A stretch of 64,000 bases of DNA from Cinclus cinclus (taxonomy: Eukaryota; Chordata; Aves; Passeriformes; Cinclidae), in assembly GCF_963662255.1 (NCBI RefSeq), contig NC_085046.1:54282570-54346569 (forward strand), read 5' to 3'. Made by a program: the position numbers and the translations under genes. The notes under the pieces are model-generated. The model saw only the letters and a list, made by a program, of their open reading frames with translations, was not told the DNA's origin and made no database searches. This document shows positions 1-9,706 of the stretch, in pieces (the first letter of the stretch is position 1; every line of letters starts with the position of its first letter).

Positions 1-50
1 AATAAATGGTAGAGTTAGGAAATCAATTGTAGAAGTAGGAAATAAATTGT
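1..50 (+). terminator. Partial 3' minisatellite with two AATAAA signals (unit upstream of copy 1)
   Basis: This is the tail of the 20-bp minisatellite of a unit whose coding region lies left of the window. AATAAA occurs at 1-6 and 41-46. A G-rich block with four G-runs follows at 132-155. Confidence 0.7.
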
Positions 51-1555
51 TGTTTCTCTGACACAGTCTCAGAGTGTGGCTTTCTCGGCCGTCTCCTGTT
101 GCCTTTTCCCTCTGCCCTCAAATGCCAATGTGGGCGGCAACTGGGAGGGGAGGGGATAGGAACATTGTAGCCACAGGGGCCCAGAGGAGCCCTGGCAGGG
201 GCCTGTGCCCAGTGCTACAGGAAGACAAGAAGCAGCCCCCAGGCAGGCCAAGCTTGGGACCCAGCCTGGGAGTCTGGAAAGCTTCCTGCTCTCAACTGCA
301 GGGCAGGACAGGCCATCTTCATGGGGCATGAGCTGCAGGCAGCAAGCGAGCTAAAAGGGACAGAAGGAGCCCTCAGCTGGGGTCACAGTCAGTGCTGCAG
401 AGGAAAGCAAAACTTCTCGGGATCCAGAGCCAATGTGGCCTGAGGGAAAGTTCCTTCTTGACCCCAGGGCTACTGATTGGCCGTGTTGAAAAGGGGCTCT
501 GGAATGAAGGCAGCCAGTGGAAACACCGGTCGCCTTGGAGAACCACATGCCATCCTGCCTGTTCAGCAGAGTCAGCTGCACAGGACAACCCAGGGTCTGC
601 CCGGCCAAGTGCCAGTGGCACAATAGGTAGAGTCTGCAAGGATGCTCCAGGAAGTCCCTGATGCAAAGAGATGGAGAGATGCTTCGTTGGTGTGGCTAGC
701 TTTTAGCTGTCAGAATAAACCAAAACTCTTCTGGGGATCTTCAGAAGATCCCGCCCTTCAAAATGACAATGGCCTGCACCGAGAGAGGGGCCAGCTTCCA
801 GTTTGATGCCGCCCTGAGCACTGAAGGGGATGAGTGGAGGGAAAGAGCCAAGAGGAAGGATGGATTTGAACAAATCCACAGGATTCCTGCCAAGCCATTG
901 AAGCCTAAGTGCAGATGTATCCTTGGCCAAGGAAATGAGTGACTTGAGATGGCGACAAGTCAGATGTGTACAGGCGAGAAACGCAAGCCCTCTATTTAAG
1001 GAGGGTTCCGAACAATCAAGAGAGCTTTTGTCACGTGGATCACCGAGGGTTGTGTGTCTGTCTCCAGCCAGGACCGCGGTTACCGTTCTACTCAACGACA
1101 GCAGAGATTTTCTCCCCGTTTTGGACCGTTTTTGGTTTGCCCAAAAGGGTGCTTGATGCTTCTTTTTCAGTTCTCTCTCCATCGTCAACTTGATGTTTCA
1201 ATGGGATGAGGAGAGCAACAGCGGGTTGCAAGGGTCACTGAGCTAAGGACCACACCATCGTGCCCGTCAACAGCTATCCAATGGGGCTGTGGAGAAGAAA
1301 AGAAATGGGAATTGAAAAGCAACCTGGCAAGAAGTTGATGCGGAGACTGGCAGGAGATGTCAGCATGTGCTCGCCTGTCCGAGTGGCGCAGGCGAGCAGC
1401 ACTGAGAATAGAGAAGAAGGGCTGTCATGTCACGGGATTTAAAGCAGCCAAGCCACGTGCCGGATGTACACAGAAGCCTCCCGTGCCAAAAGTGGGAAAC
1501 TAGCAGGTAATGTGCTTCTAGAGGAGAAATGCTGGGACTGAGGTGGCCAAATGAT

Positions 1556-1769
1556 TATAAAATCTGAGGCAAGAAAGAGGGAATGATGGCATGGCCCACG
1601 TACCCCATGTTTTCTCCTGAGGCCGTGTACTTGCAGGGGCTAAAGGCCCGCTCTGGCAGATTTGGAAGGCAGTCAAGGCAGCCAGGCGAGAGCAGTGACA
1701 TCAGCGTGACATCAGCGGCCCACAAACCGCATGGGTGGCAACCTCAGTGAGCAAAGCATTGTGACCTCA
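1556..1769 (+). promoter_or_regulatory. Candidate promoter region of copy 1: TATA motif and three CRE-like sites
   Basis: TATAAAA lies at 1556-1562. A perfect 11-bp direct repeat GTGACATCAGC occurs twice, at 1695-1705 and 1706-1716, and each copy contains TGACATCA, one base from the palindromic CRE TGACGTCA. A third one-mismatch site, TGACCTCA, lies at 1762-1769. The cluster sits 427-501 bp before the start codon. CREB/CREM-family binding is the obvious hypothesis. The CRE cluster lies downstream of the TATA motif, so the transcription start is unclear and may lie after the cluster. Confidence 0.45.
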
Positions 1770-1988
1770 CATCCCTCACTGCTTATGTTTGGGCACAGAC
1801 AGAGCTGGGCTCAGACCGGCTCGCGCCTGCACTCCTGGCAAGCGTGCCTGCGAGGACTGGAAGCCCGCGAGGTCCTTGGGAGCTGCTGTGGGCAAGTCTG
1901 GGTTGTGATTCCCACGCCTTTGCCTGTTTCCTTAGCCATACGTGGTTGAGGAAGCCAAGCAGTGTGAGCGGTGCTTGCGGCGGCACAG

Positions 1989-2136
1989 GTGAGCGGTGCA
2001 GGAAAGGACTACGGGGTGGCCGTGGGCTGGGCGATGGTGTCTGGGGAGCTGTGAGTGTGTGGTGTCCTTCTTGAGGGGCCTGGGCGCTCCTTTGAGCCGC
2101 CCATCTCCCTGGGACAGCAAGTGACCTGTTTTGCAG
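1989..2136 (+). other. Candidate 5'-leader intron of copy 1 (148 bp)
   Basis: The donor is CACAG|GTGAGC at 1988/1989, a near-consensus site. The acceptor is CTGTTTTGCAG at 2126-2136. Removing it joins a leader exon to 59 nt of ATG-free leader directly before the start codon. An alternative donor GTGAGT exists at 2051. The same sites are present at the same offsets (207 to 60 bp before the ATG) in all 19 copies. Splicing is inferred from sequence only. Confidence 0.5.
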
Positions 2137-2195
2137 CGTGTCACACCAGCAGGAGGGAGCAGCTGCTGTGCCCAGCTCTGCTGCAAGCCACAAGC

Positions 2196-3028
2196 ATGGC
2201 CACGGAGACAGACTGGAACTGCCCCATCTGCCGTGACGGTCCCGGTGAAAAGGCTTCTGTAACACCGTGCGTCCACCAGTTCTGCCTGGGCTGCATTGTG
2301 CGCTGGGTCAAGACCAAGCCATTGTGCCCCCTGTGCAGGCAGCCTATCAAGAGCATCGTTTACTCTGTTCGGTCGGAGGAAGACTTTCTGGAGATAGCTC
2401 TCCCAAGCTCCTCAGACTCATGGGCTGCTGGTCACCAGGATGAGCAGGGGGCTGCGGAGCGCATGCCCAGCACCTATGTAGCTGGCTTCCCAGCTGAGCT
2501 CTGGGCTGGCATTTTCCAGGACTGCTCAGAAATCCTGGAGCCCCTGCTGCCCTGGCTGAACCAGGAGCTTTCGCAGCTGCTCAGGACCCACTGGTGGGAG
2601 GTGGCTCTGGCACAGAGTGTGGTCGTAGCCAATTTGTGCTACTATGGGCTGAGGCAGGAGGCCTTGGTCCAGGAGCTGCAAGGCCTGCTGCAGGAGCAGA
2701 CGGTGGCATTTGTGCGCCGGCTCATTGACACTGCTGCTGACAGGTGCAGTGATGAGATCCTGCGGCGGATGAACCTCCTGAACTCCCATGCTCAGGAGGA
2801 AGAGGAGCAGGAGCAGGAGCAGGAGGAAGAGGAGGAGGGTCCCAAAGGCATCACTGCCTCCCTCCAGGGGACTCTCACCCCCATGGTGGCCTCCTCCCAC
2901 AGCCCTATGGTCTCCAATGTGGAAGCAGACACTGGAACATTGGAAGCCACGCTGCGTGAGGGGCCCAGCCGCTCTCCATCCATGCCCGTCCATGCAGAGC
3001 GGGAGCAGCCCCAGGACGAGCCTGGCGA

Positions 3029-3070
<42 letters not shown>

Positions 3071-3257
3071 AGGCCCCTCTGCCCAAGGCTGCAGCCGCAG
3101 CCGTCGTGCTCCTGGCCGGGACACGGACAGCGTGCCCAAGGAGCGCCGGCGCCCCACAAAGAGGAAGGCCTCTAGACCTCAGGACTCTCCCCAGCCCCCA
3201 AAAAGGCCGTCCCGCCAGCGCAAGCCCAAGCCAAGGCCCCTTGATTGTAGGAAGTAG
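2196..3257 (+). CDS. TOPORS-like RING-finger protein, copy 1 (353 aa)
   Basis: Probable nuclear E3 ubiquitin (possibly SUMO) ligase. The RING is C3HC4 with Cys9, Cys12, Cys25, His27, Cys30, Cys33, Cys44 and Cys47. Residues about 51-69 and a helical block about 98-180, including a PWLxxEL motif at 119-125, match my recollection of TOPORS after its RING. Then come a Glu/Gln-rich acidic tract (201-214), a low-complexity linker, 12 alanines (279-290) and a Lys/Arg/Pro-rich tail (about 315-353) that looks like a nuclear localisation signal. The long RS-rich C-terminus of TOPORS is missing. The ATG at 2196 has A at -3 and G at +4. The frame stays open upstream to 2055, but only from a GTG inside the candidate intron. 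The protein appears identical to copy 15. Confidence 0.88.
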
Positions 3258-3367
3258 GAGTAGATGTAGGAGTAAAGAATCAATGTTAGGAGTTGGAAAT
3301 TGTTTTTAGAAGTAGGAAATAAATGGTAGAGTTAGGAAATCAATTGTAGAAGTAGGAAATAAATTGT
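3249..3367 (+). terminator. 3' minisatellite (6 x 20 bp) with poly(A) signals, copy 1
   Basis: Six repeats of about 20 bp start at 3249 (19 bp), 3268, 3288, 3308, 3328 and 3348; the last reads AGAAGTAGGAAATAAATTGT. The first repeat contains the stop codon TAG (3255-3257). AATAAA is formed in repeats 4 and 6, at 3318-3323 and 3358-3363. GU-rich sequence (TTGTTGTTT, then GAGTGTGGCTTT) follows, as expected for a cleavage/polyadenylation site near 3380. A G-run block that could promote pausing lies at 3449-3472. Confidence 0.75.
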
Positions 3368-5508
3368 TGTTTCTCTGACACAGTCTCAGAGTGTGGCTTT
3401 CTCGGCCTTCTCCTGTTGCCTTTTCCCTCTGCCCTCAAATGCCAATGTGGGTGGCAACTGGGAGGGGAGGGGATAGGAACATTGTAGCCACAGGGGCTCA
3501 GAGGAGCCCTGGCAGGGGCCTGTGCCCAGTGCTACAGGAAGACAAGAAGCAGCCCCCAGGCCAAGCTTGGGACCCAGCCTGGGAGTCTGGAAAGCTTCCT
3601 GCTCTCAACTGCAGGGCAGGACAGGCCATCTTCATGGGGCATGAGCTGCAGGCAGCAAGCGAGCTAAAAGGGACAGAAGGAGCCCTCAGCTGGGGTCACA
3701 GTCAGTGCTGCAGAGGAAAGCAAAACTTCTCGGGATCCAGAGCCAATGTGGCCTGAGGGAAAGTTCCTTCTTGACCCCAGGGCTACTGATTGGCCGTGTT
3801 GAAAAGGGGCTCTGGAATGAAGGCAGCCAGTGGAAACACCGGTCGCCTTGGAGAACCACATGCCATCCTGCCTGTTCAGCAGAGTCAGCTGCACAGGACA
3901 ACCCAGGGTCTGCCAGGCCAAGTGCCAGTGGCCCAATAGGTAGAGTCTGCAAGGATGCTCCAGGAAGTCCCTGATGCAAAGAGATGGAGAGATGCTTCGT
4001 TGGTGTGGCTAGCTTTTAGCTGTCAGAATAAACCAAAACTCTTGTAGGGATCTTCAGAAGATCCCGCCCTTCAAAATGACAATGGCCTGCACCGAGAGAG
4101 GGGCCAGCTTCCAGTTTGATGCCGCCCTGAGCACTGAAGGGGATGAGTGGAGGGAAAGAGCCAAGAGGAAGGATGGATTTGAACAAATCCACAGGATTCC
4201 TGCCAAGCCATTGAAGCCTAAGTGCAGATGTATCCTTGGCCAAGGAAATGAGTGACTTGAGATGGCGACAAGTCAGATGTGTACAGGCGAGAAACGTAAG
4301 CCCTCTATTTACGGAGGGTTCCGAACAATCAAGAGAGCTTTTGTCACGTGGATCACCGAGGGTTGTGTGTCTGTCTCCAGCCAGGACCGCGGTTACCGTT
4401 CTACTCAACGACAGCAGAGATTTTCTCCCCGTTTTGGACCGTTTTTGGTTTGCCCAAAAGGGTGCTTGATGCTTCTTTTTCAGTTCTCTCTCCATCGTCA
4501 ACTTGATGTTTCAATGGGATGAGGAGAGCAACAGCGGGTTGCAAGGGTCACTGAGCTAAGGACCACACCATCGTGCCCGTCAACAGCGATCCAATGGGGC
4601 TGTGGAGAAGAAAAGAAATGGGAATTGAAAAGCAACCTGGCAAGAAGTTGATGCGGAGACTGGCAGGAGATGTCAGCATGTGCTCGCCTGTCCGAGTGGC
4701 GCAGGCGAGCAGCACTGAGAATAGAGAAGAAGGGCTGTCATGTCACGGGATTTAAAGCAGCCAAGCCACGTGCCTGATGTTCACAGAAGCCTCCCGTGCC
4801 AAAAGTGGGAAACTAGCAGGTAATGTGCTTCTAGAGGAGAAATGCTGGGACTGAGGTGGCCAAATGATTATAAAATCCAAGGCAAGAAAGAGGGAATGAT
4901 GGCATGGCCCACGTACCCCATGTTTTCTCCTGAGGCCGTGTACTTGCAGGGGCTAAAGGCCCGCTCTGGCAGATTTGGAAGGCAGTCAAGGCAGCCAGGC
5001 GAGAGCAGTGACATCAGCGTGACATCAGCGGCCCACAAACCGCATGGGTGGCAACCTCAGTGAGCAAAGCATTGTGACCTCACATCCCTCACTGTTTATG
5101 TTTGGGCACAGACAGAGCTGGGCTCAGACCGGCTCGCGCCTGGACTCCTGGCAAGCGTGCCTGCGAGGACTGGAAGCCCGCGAGGTCCTTGGGAGCTGCT
5201 GTGGGCAAGTCTGGGTTGTGATTCCCACGCCTTTGCCTGTTTCCTTAGCCATACGTGGTTGAGGAAGCCAAGCAGTGTGAGCGGTGCTTGCGGCGGCACA
5301 GGTGAGCGGTGCAGGAAAGGACTACGGGGTGGCCGTGGGCTGGGCGATGGTGTCTGGGGAGCTGTGAGTGTGTGGTGTCCTTCTTGAGGGGCCTGGGCGC
5401 TCCTTTGAGCCGCCCATCTCCCTGGGACAGCAAGTGACCTGTTTTGCAGCGTGTCACACCAGCAGGAGGGAGCAGCTGCTGTGCCCAGCTCTGCTGCAAG
5501 CCACAAGC
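3368..5508. other. Spacer and 5' flank of copy 2
   Basis: This is a 2141-bp spacer of the short (AGGC-deleted) class. Distinctive bases are GGGGCTCAG near 3494, AAACGTAAGCCC with TTTACGG near 4300, TGATGTTCAC, ATCCAAGG after the TATA motif, and ACTGTTTATG near 5090. The palindrome is at 4047-4065 and the candidate leader intron at 5302-5449. Confidence 0.65.
4869..5082 (+). promoter_or_regulatory. Candidate promoter region of copy 2
   Basis: TATAAAA at 4869-4875 is followed by the doubled GTGACATCAGC and by TGACCTCA at the same offsets as in copy 1. Confidence 0.42.
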
Positions 5509-6341
5509 ATGGCCACGGAGACAGACTGGAACTGCCCCATCTGCCGTGACGGTCCCGGTGAAAAGGCTTCTGTAACACCGTGCGTCCACCAGTTCTGCCT
5601 GGGCTGCATTGTGCGCTGGGTCAAGACCAAGCCATTGTGCCCCCTGTGCAGGCAGCCTATCAAGAGCATCGTTTACTCTGTTCGGTCGGAGGAAGACTTT
5701 CTGGAGATAGCTCTCCCAAGCTCCTCAGACTCATGGGCTGCTGGTCACCAGGATGAGCAGGGGGCTGCGGAGCGCATGCCCAGCACCTATGTAGCTGGCT
5801 TCCCAGCTGAGCTCTGGGCTGGCATTTTCCAGGACTGCTCAGAAATCCTGGAGCCCCTGCTGCCCTGGCTGAACCAGGAGCTTTCGCAGCTGCTCAGGAC
5901 CCACTGGTGGGAGGTGGCTCTGGCACAGAGTGTGGTCGTAGCCAATTTGTGCTACTATGGGCTGAGGCAGGAGGCCTTGGTCCAGGAGCTGCAAGCCCTC
6001 CTGCAGGAGCAGACGGTGGCATTTGTGCGCCGGCTCATTGACACTGCTGCTGACAGGTGCAGTGATGAGATCCTGCGGCGGATGAACCTCCTGAACTCCC
6101 ATGCTCAGGAGGAAGAGGAGCAGGAGCAGGAGCAGGAGGAAGAGGAGGAGGGTCCCAAAGGCATCACTGCCTCCCTCCAGGGGACTCTCACCCCCATGGT
6201 GGCCTCCTCCCACAGCCCTATGGTCTCCAATGTGGAAGCAGACACTGGAACATTGGAAGCCACGCTGCGTGAGGGGCCCAGCCGCTCTCCATCCATGCCC
6301 GTCCATGCAGAGCGGGAGCAGCCCCAGGACGAGCCTGGCGA

Positions 6342-6386
<45 letters not shown>

Positions 6387-6573
6387 AGGCCCCTCTGCCC
6401 AAGGCTGCAGCCGCAGCCGTCGTGCTCCTGGCCGGGACACGGACAGCGTGCCCAAGGAGCGCCGGCGCCCCACAAAGAGGAAGGCCTCTAGACCTCAGGA
6501 CTCTCCCCAGCCCCCAAAAAGGCCGTCCCGCCAGCGCAAGCCCAAGCCAAGGCCCCTTGATTGTAGGAAGTAG
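5509..6573 (+). CDS. TOPORS-like RING-finger protein, copy 2 (354 aa)
   Basis: The RING ligands and helical block are intact. The protein differs from copy 1 by Gly163Ala, which comes with a neighbouring silent CTG to CTC change, and by a 13-residue alanine run (6343-6381). The Glu/Gln tract is the long form. It appears identical in protein sequence to copy 3. Gly163Ala is confined to copies 2-4, marking a local subfamily. Confidence 0.87.
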
Positions 6574-6683
6574 GAGTAGATGTAGGAGTAAAGAATCAAT
6601 GTTAGGAGTTGGAAATTGTTTTTAGAAGTAGGAAATAAATGGTAGAGTTAGGAAATCAATTGTAGAAGTAGGAAATAAATTGT
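6565..6683 (+). terminator. 3' minisatellite with poly(A) signals, copy 2
   Basis: The six-repeat structure overlaps the stop codon. AATAAA lies at 6634-6639 and 6674-6679, and the G-run block follows at 6765-6788. Confidence 0.73.
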
Positions 6684-8828
6684 TGTTTCTCTGACACAGT
6701 CTCAGAGTGTGGCTTTCTCGGCCTTCTCCTGTTGCCTTTTCCCTCTGCCCTCAAATGCCAATGTGGGTGGCAACTGGGAGGGGAGGGGATAGGAACATTG
6801 TAGCCACAGGGGCCCAGAGGAGCCCTGGCAGGGGCCTGTGCCCAGTGCTACAGGAAGACAAGAAGCAGCCCCCAGGCAGGCCAAGCTTGGGACCCAGCCT
6901 GGGAGTCTGGAAAGCTTCCTGCTCTCAACTGCAGGGCAGGACAGGCCATCTTCATGGGGCATGAGCTGCAGGCAGCAAGCGAGCTAAAAGGGACAGAAGG
7001 AGCCCTCAGCTGGGGTCACAGTCAGTGCTGCAGAGGAAAGCAAAACTTCTCGGGATCCAGAGCCAATGTGGCCTGAGGGAAAGTTCCTTCTTGACCCCAG
7101 GGCTACTGATTGGCCGTGTTGAAGAGGGGCTCTGGAATGAAGGCAGCCAGTGGAAACACCGGTCGCCTTGGAGAACCACATGCCATCCTGCCTGTTCAGC
7201 AGAGTCAGCTGCACAGGACAACCCAGGGTCTGCCAGGCCAAGTGCCAGTGGCCCAATAGGTAGAGTCTGCAAGGATGCTCCAGGAAGTCCCTGATGCAAA
7301 GAGATGGAGAGATGCTTCGTTGGTGTGGCTAGCTTTTAGCTGTCAGAATAAACCAAAACTCTTGTAGGGATCTTCAGAAGATCCCGCCCTTCAAAATGAC
7401 AATGGCCTGCACCGAGAGAGGGGCCAGCTTCCAGTTTGATGCCGCCCTGAGCACTGAAGGGGATGAGTGGAGGGAAAGAGCCAAGAGGAAGGATGGATTT
7501 GAACAAATCCACAGGATTCCTGCCAAGCCATTGAAGCCTAAGTGCAGATGTATCCTTGGCCAAGGAAATGAGTGACTTGAGATGGCGACAAGTCAGATGT
7601 GTACAGGCGAGAAACGCAAGGCCTCTATTTACGGAGGGTTCCGAACAATCAAGAGAGCTTTTGTCACGTGGATCACCGAGGGTTGTGTGTCTGTCTCCAG
7701 CCAGGACCGCGGTTACCGTTCTACTCAACGACAGCAGAGATTTTCTCCCCGTTTTGGACCGTTTTTGGTTTGCCCAAAAGGGTGCTTGATGCTTCTTTTT
7801 CAGTTCTCTCTCCATCGTCAACTTGATGTTTCAATGGGATGAGGAGAGCAACAGCGGGTTGCAAGGGTCACTGAGCTAAGGACCACACCATCGTGCCCGT
7901 CAACAGCGATCCAATGGGGCTGTGGAGAAGAAAAGAAATGGGAATAGAAAAGCAACCTGGCAAGAAGTTGATGCGGAGACTGGCAGGAGATGTCAGCATG
8001 TGCTCGCCTGTCCGAGTGGCGCAGGCGAGCAGCACTGAGAATAGAGAAGAAGGGCTGTCATGTCACGGGATTTAAAGCAGCCAAGCCACGTGCCTGATGT
8101 ACACAGAAGCCTCCCGTGCCAAAAGTGGGAAACTAGCAGGTAATGTGCTTCTAGAGGAGAAATGCTGGGACTGAGGTGGCCAAATGATTATAAAATCCAA
8201 GGCAAGAAAGAGGGAATGATGGCATGGCCCACGTACCCCATGTTTTCTCCTGAGGCCGTGTACTTGCAGGGGCTAAAGGCCCGCTCTGGCAGATTTGGAA
8301 GGCAGTCAAGGCAGCCAGGCGAGAGCAGTGACATCAGCGTGACATCAGCGGCCCACAAACCGCATGGGTGGCAACCTCAGTGAGCAAAGCATTGTGACCT
8401 CACATCCCTCACTGTTTATGTTTGGGCACAGACAGAGCTGGGCTCAGACCGGCTCGCGCCTGGACTCCTGGCAAGCGTGCCTGCGAGGACTGGAAGCCCG
8501 CGAGGTCCTTGGGAGCTGCTGTGGGCAAGTCTGGGTTGTGATTCCCACGCCTTTGCCTGTTTCCTTAGCCATACGTGGTTGAGGAAGCCAAGCAGTGTGA
8601 GCGGTGCTTGCGGCGGCACAGGTGAGCGGTGCAGGAAAGGACTACGGGGTGGCCGTGGGCTGGGCGATGGTGTCTGGGGAGCTGTGAGTGTGTGGTGTCC
8701 TTCTTGAGGGGCCTGGGCGCTCCTTTGAGCCGCCCATCTCCCTGGGACAGCAAGTGACCTGTTTTGCAGCGTGTCACACCAGCAGGAGGGAGCAGCTGCT
8801 GTGCCCAGCTCTGCTGCAAGCCACAAGC
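6684..8828. other. Spacer and 5' flank of copy 3
   Basis: This is a 2145-bp spacer of the long class. It shares GTTGAAGAGG near 7120 with the spacers of copies 4 and 7. It also has CGCAAGGCC with TTTACGG near 7615 and GGAATAGAAAAG near 7942, the latter shared with the spacer of copy 6. The candidate leader intron is at 8622-8769. Confidence 0.65.
8189..8402 (+). promoter_or_regulatory. Candidate promoter region of copy 3
   Basis: TATAAAA at 8189-8195 is followed by the tandem CRE-like pair and the third CRE-like site. Confidence 0.42.
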
Positions 8829-9661
8829 ATGGCCACGGAGACAGACTGGAACTGCCCCATCTGCCGTGACGGTCCCGGTGAAAAGGCTTCTGTAACACCG
8901 TGCGTCCACCAGTTCTGCCTGGGCTGCATTGTGCGCTGGGTCAAGACCAAGCCATTGTGCCCCCTGTGCAGGCAGCCTATCAAGAGCATCGTTTACTCTG
9001 TTCGGTCGGAGGAAGACTTTCTGGAGATAGCTCTCCCAAGCTCCTCAGACTCATGGGCTGCTGGTCACCAGGATGAGCAGGGGGCTGCGGAGCGCATGCC
9101 CAGCACCTATGTAGCTGGCTTCCCAGCTGAGCTCTGGGCTGGCATTTTCCAGGACTGCTCAGAAATCCTGGAGCCCCTGCTGCCCTGGCTGAACCAGGAG
9201 CTTTCGCAGCTGCTCAGGACCCACTGGTGGGAGGTGGCTCTGGCACAGAGTGTGGTCGTAGCCAATTTGTGCTACTATGGGCTGAGGCAGGAGGCCTTGG
9301 TCCAGGAGCTGCAAGCCCTCCTGCAGGAGCAGACGGTGGCATTTGTGCGCCGGCTCATTGACACTGCTGCTGACAGGTGCAGTGATGAGATCCTGCGGCG
9401 GATGAACCTCCTGAACTCCCATGCTCAGGAGGAAGAGGAGCAGGAGCAGGAGCAGGAGGAAGAGGAGGAGGGTCCCAAAGGCATCACTGCCTCCCTCCAG
9501 GGGACTCTCACCCCCATGGTGGCCTCCTCCCACAGCCCTATGGTCTCCAATGTGGAAGCAGACACTGGAACATTGGAAGCCACGCTGCGTGAGGGGCCCA
9601 GCCGCTCTCCATCCATGCCCGTCCATGCAGAGCGGGAGCAGCCCCAGGACGAGCCTGGCGA

Positions 9662-9706
<45 letters not shown>

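Larger units (their letters stand above)
51..2195. other. Spacer and 5' flank of copy 1 (reference description)
   Basis: This 2145-bp spacer holds no convincing protein gene. In order it contains a GU-rich stretch after the previous poly(A) signal; a G-run block at 132-155 (GGGAGGGGAGGGG core); an AGGC tandem near 241-250 that is one repeat shorter in some units; a perfect inverted repeat GGGATCTTC-A-GAAGATCCC at 734-752; CACGTG E-boxes at 1032-1037 and 1454-1459; a CCAAT motif near 1277; TATAAAA at 1556-1562; CRE-like motifs at 1695-1769; and a candidate leader intron at 1989-2136. Private variants include CGGCCGTCTCC near 88 and CTTCTGGGG near 730. Open frames in this region are shadows or short upstream ORFs without family resemblance. 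Confidence 0.7.

Noticed and set aside
711..718. Another AATAAA in the spacer (CAGAATAAACC) as a main poly(A) site
   Set aside because: It lies over 600 bp beyond the minisatellite signals and the G-rich block, without a clear GU-rich element nearby; possible only as a read-through backup.
986..1000. CTATTTAAGG as the main TATA box
   Set aside because: Some units read CTATTTACGG instead, and TATAAAA at 1556 is invariant; kept only as a weak alternative.
703..1188. Minus-strand 161-codon open frame in each spacer
   Set aside because: It resembles no known family, and its first part is removed by the single-base insertion in the unit of copy 17. Its presence in other units follows from near-identity of the repeats.
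1731..1949. Short plus-strand frames (60-89 codons) in spacers, including one starting at 1731
   Set aside because: Too short, with no recognisable domain. Some could act as upstream ORFs if the leader includes them, but there is no evidence for a protein product.
2055..2195. A 47-codon N-terminal extension of the RING protein beginning at a GTG codon
   Set aside because: There is no ATG in the extension, it lies largely in the candidate leader intron, and the ATG at 2196 has a strong Kozak context directly before the RING.
1783..2265. Minus-strand 160-codon and 114-codon frames over the promoter and start region
   Set aside because: They are antisense to the leader and RING-coding exon, with low-complexity Pro/Ser composition; shadows of the plus-strand gene.
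2526..3086. Minus-strand 186-codon frame with long Cys and Leu runs
   Set aside because: The Cys and Leu runs are the reverse complement of the GCA and GAG repeats of the real gene.
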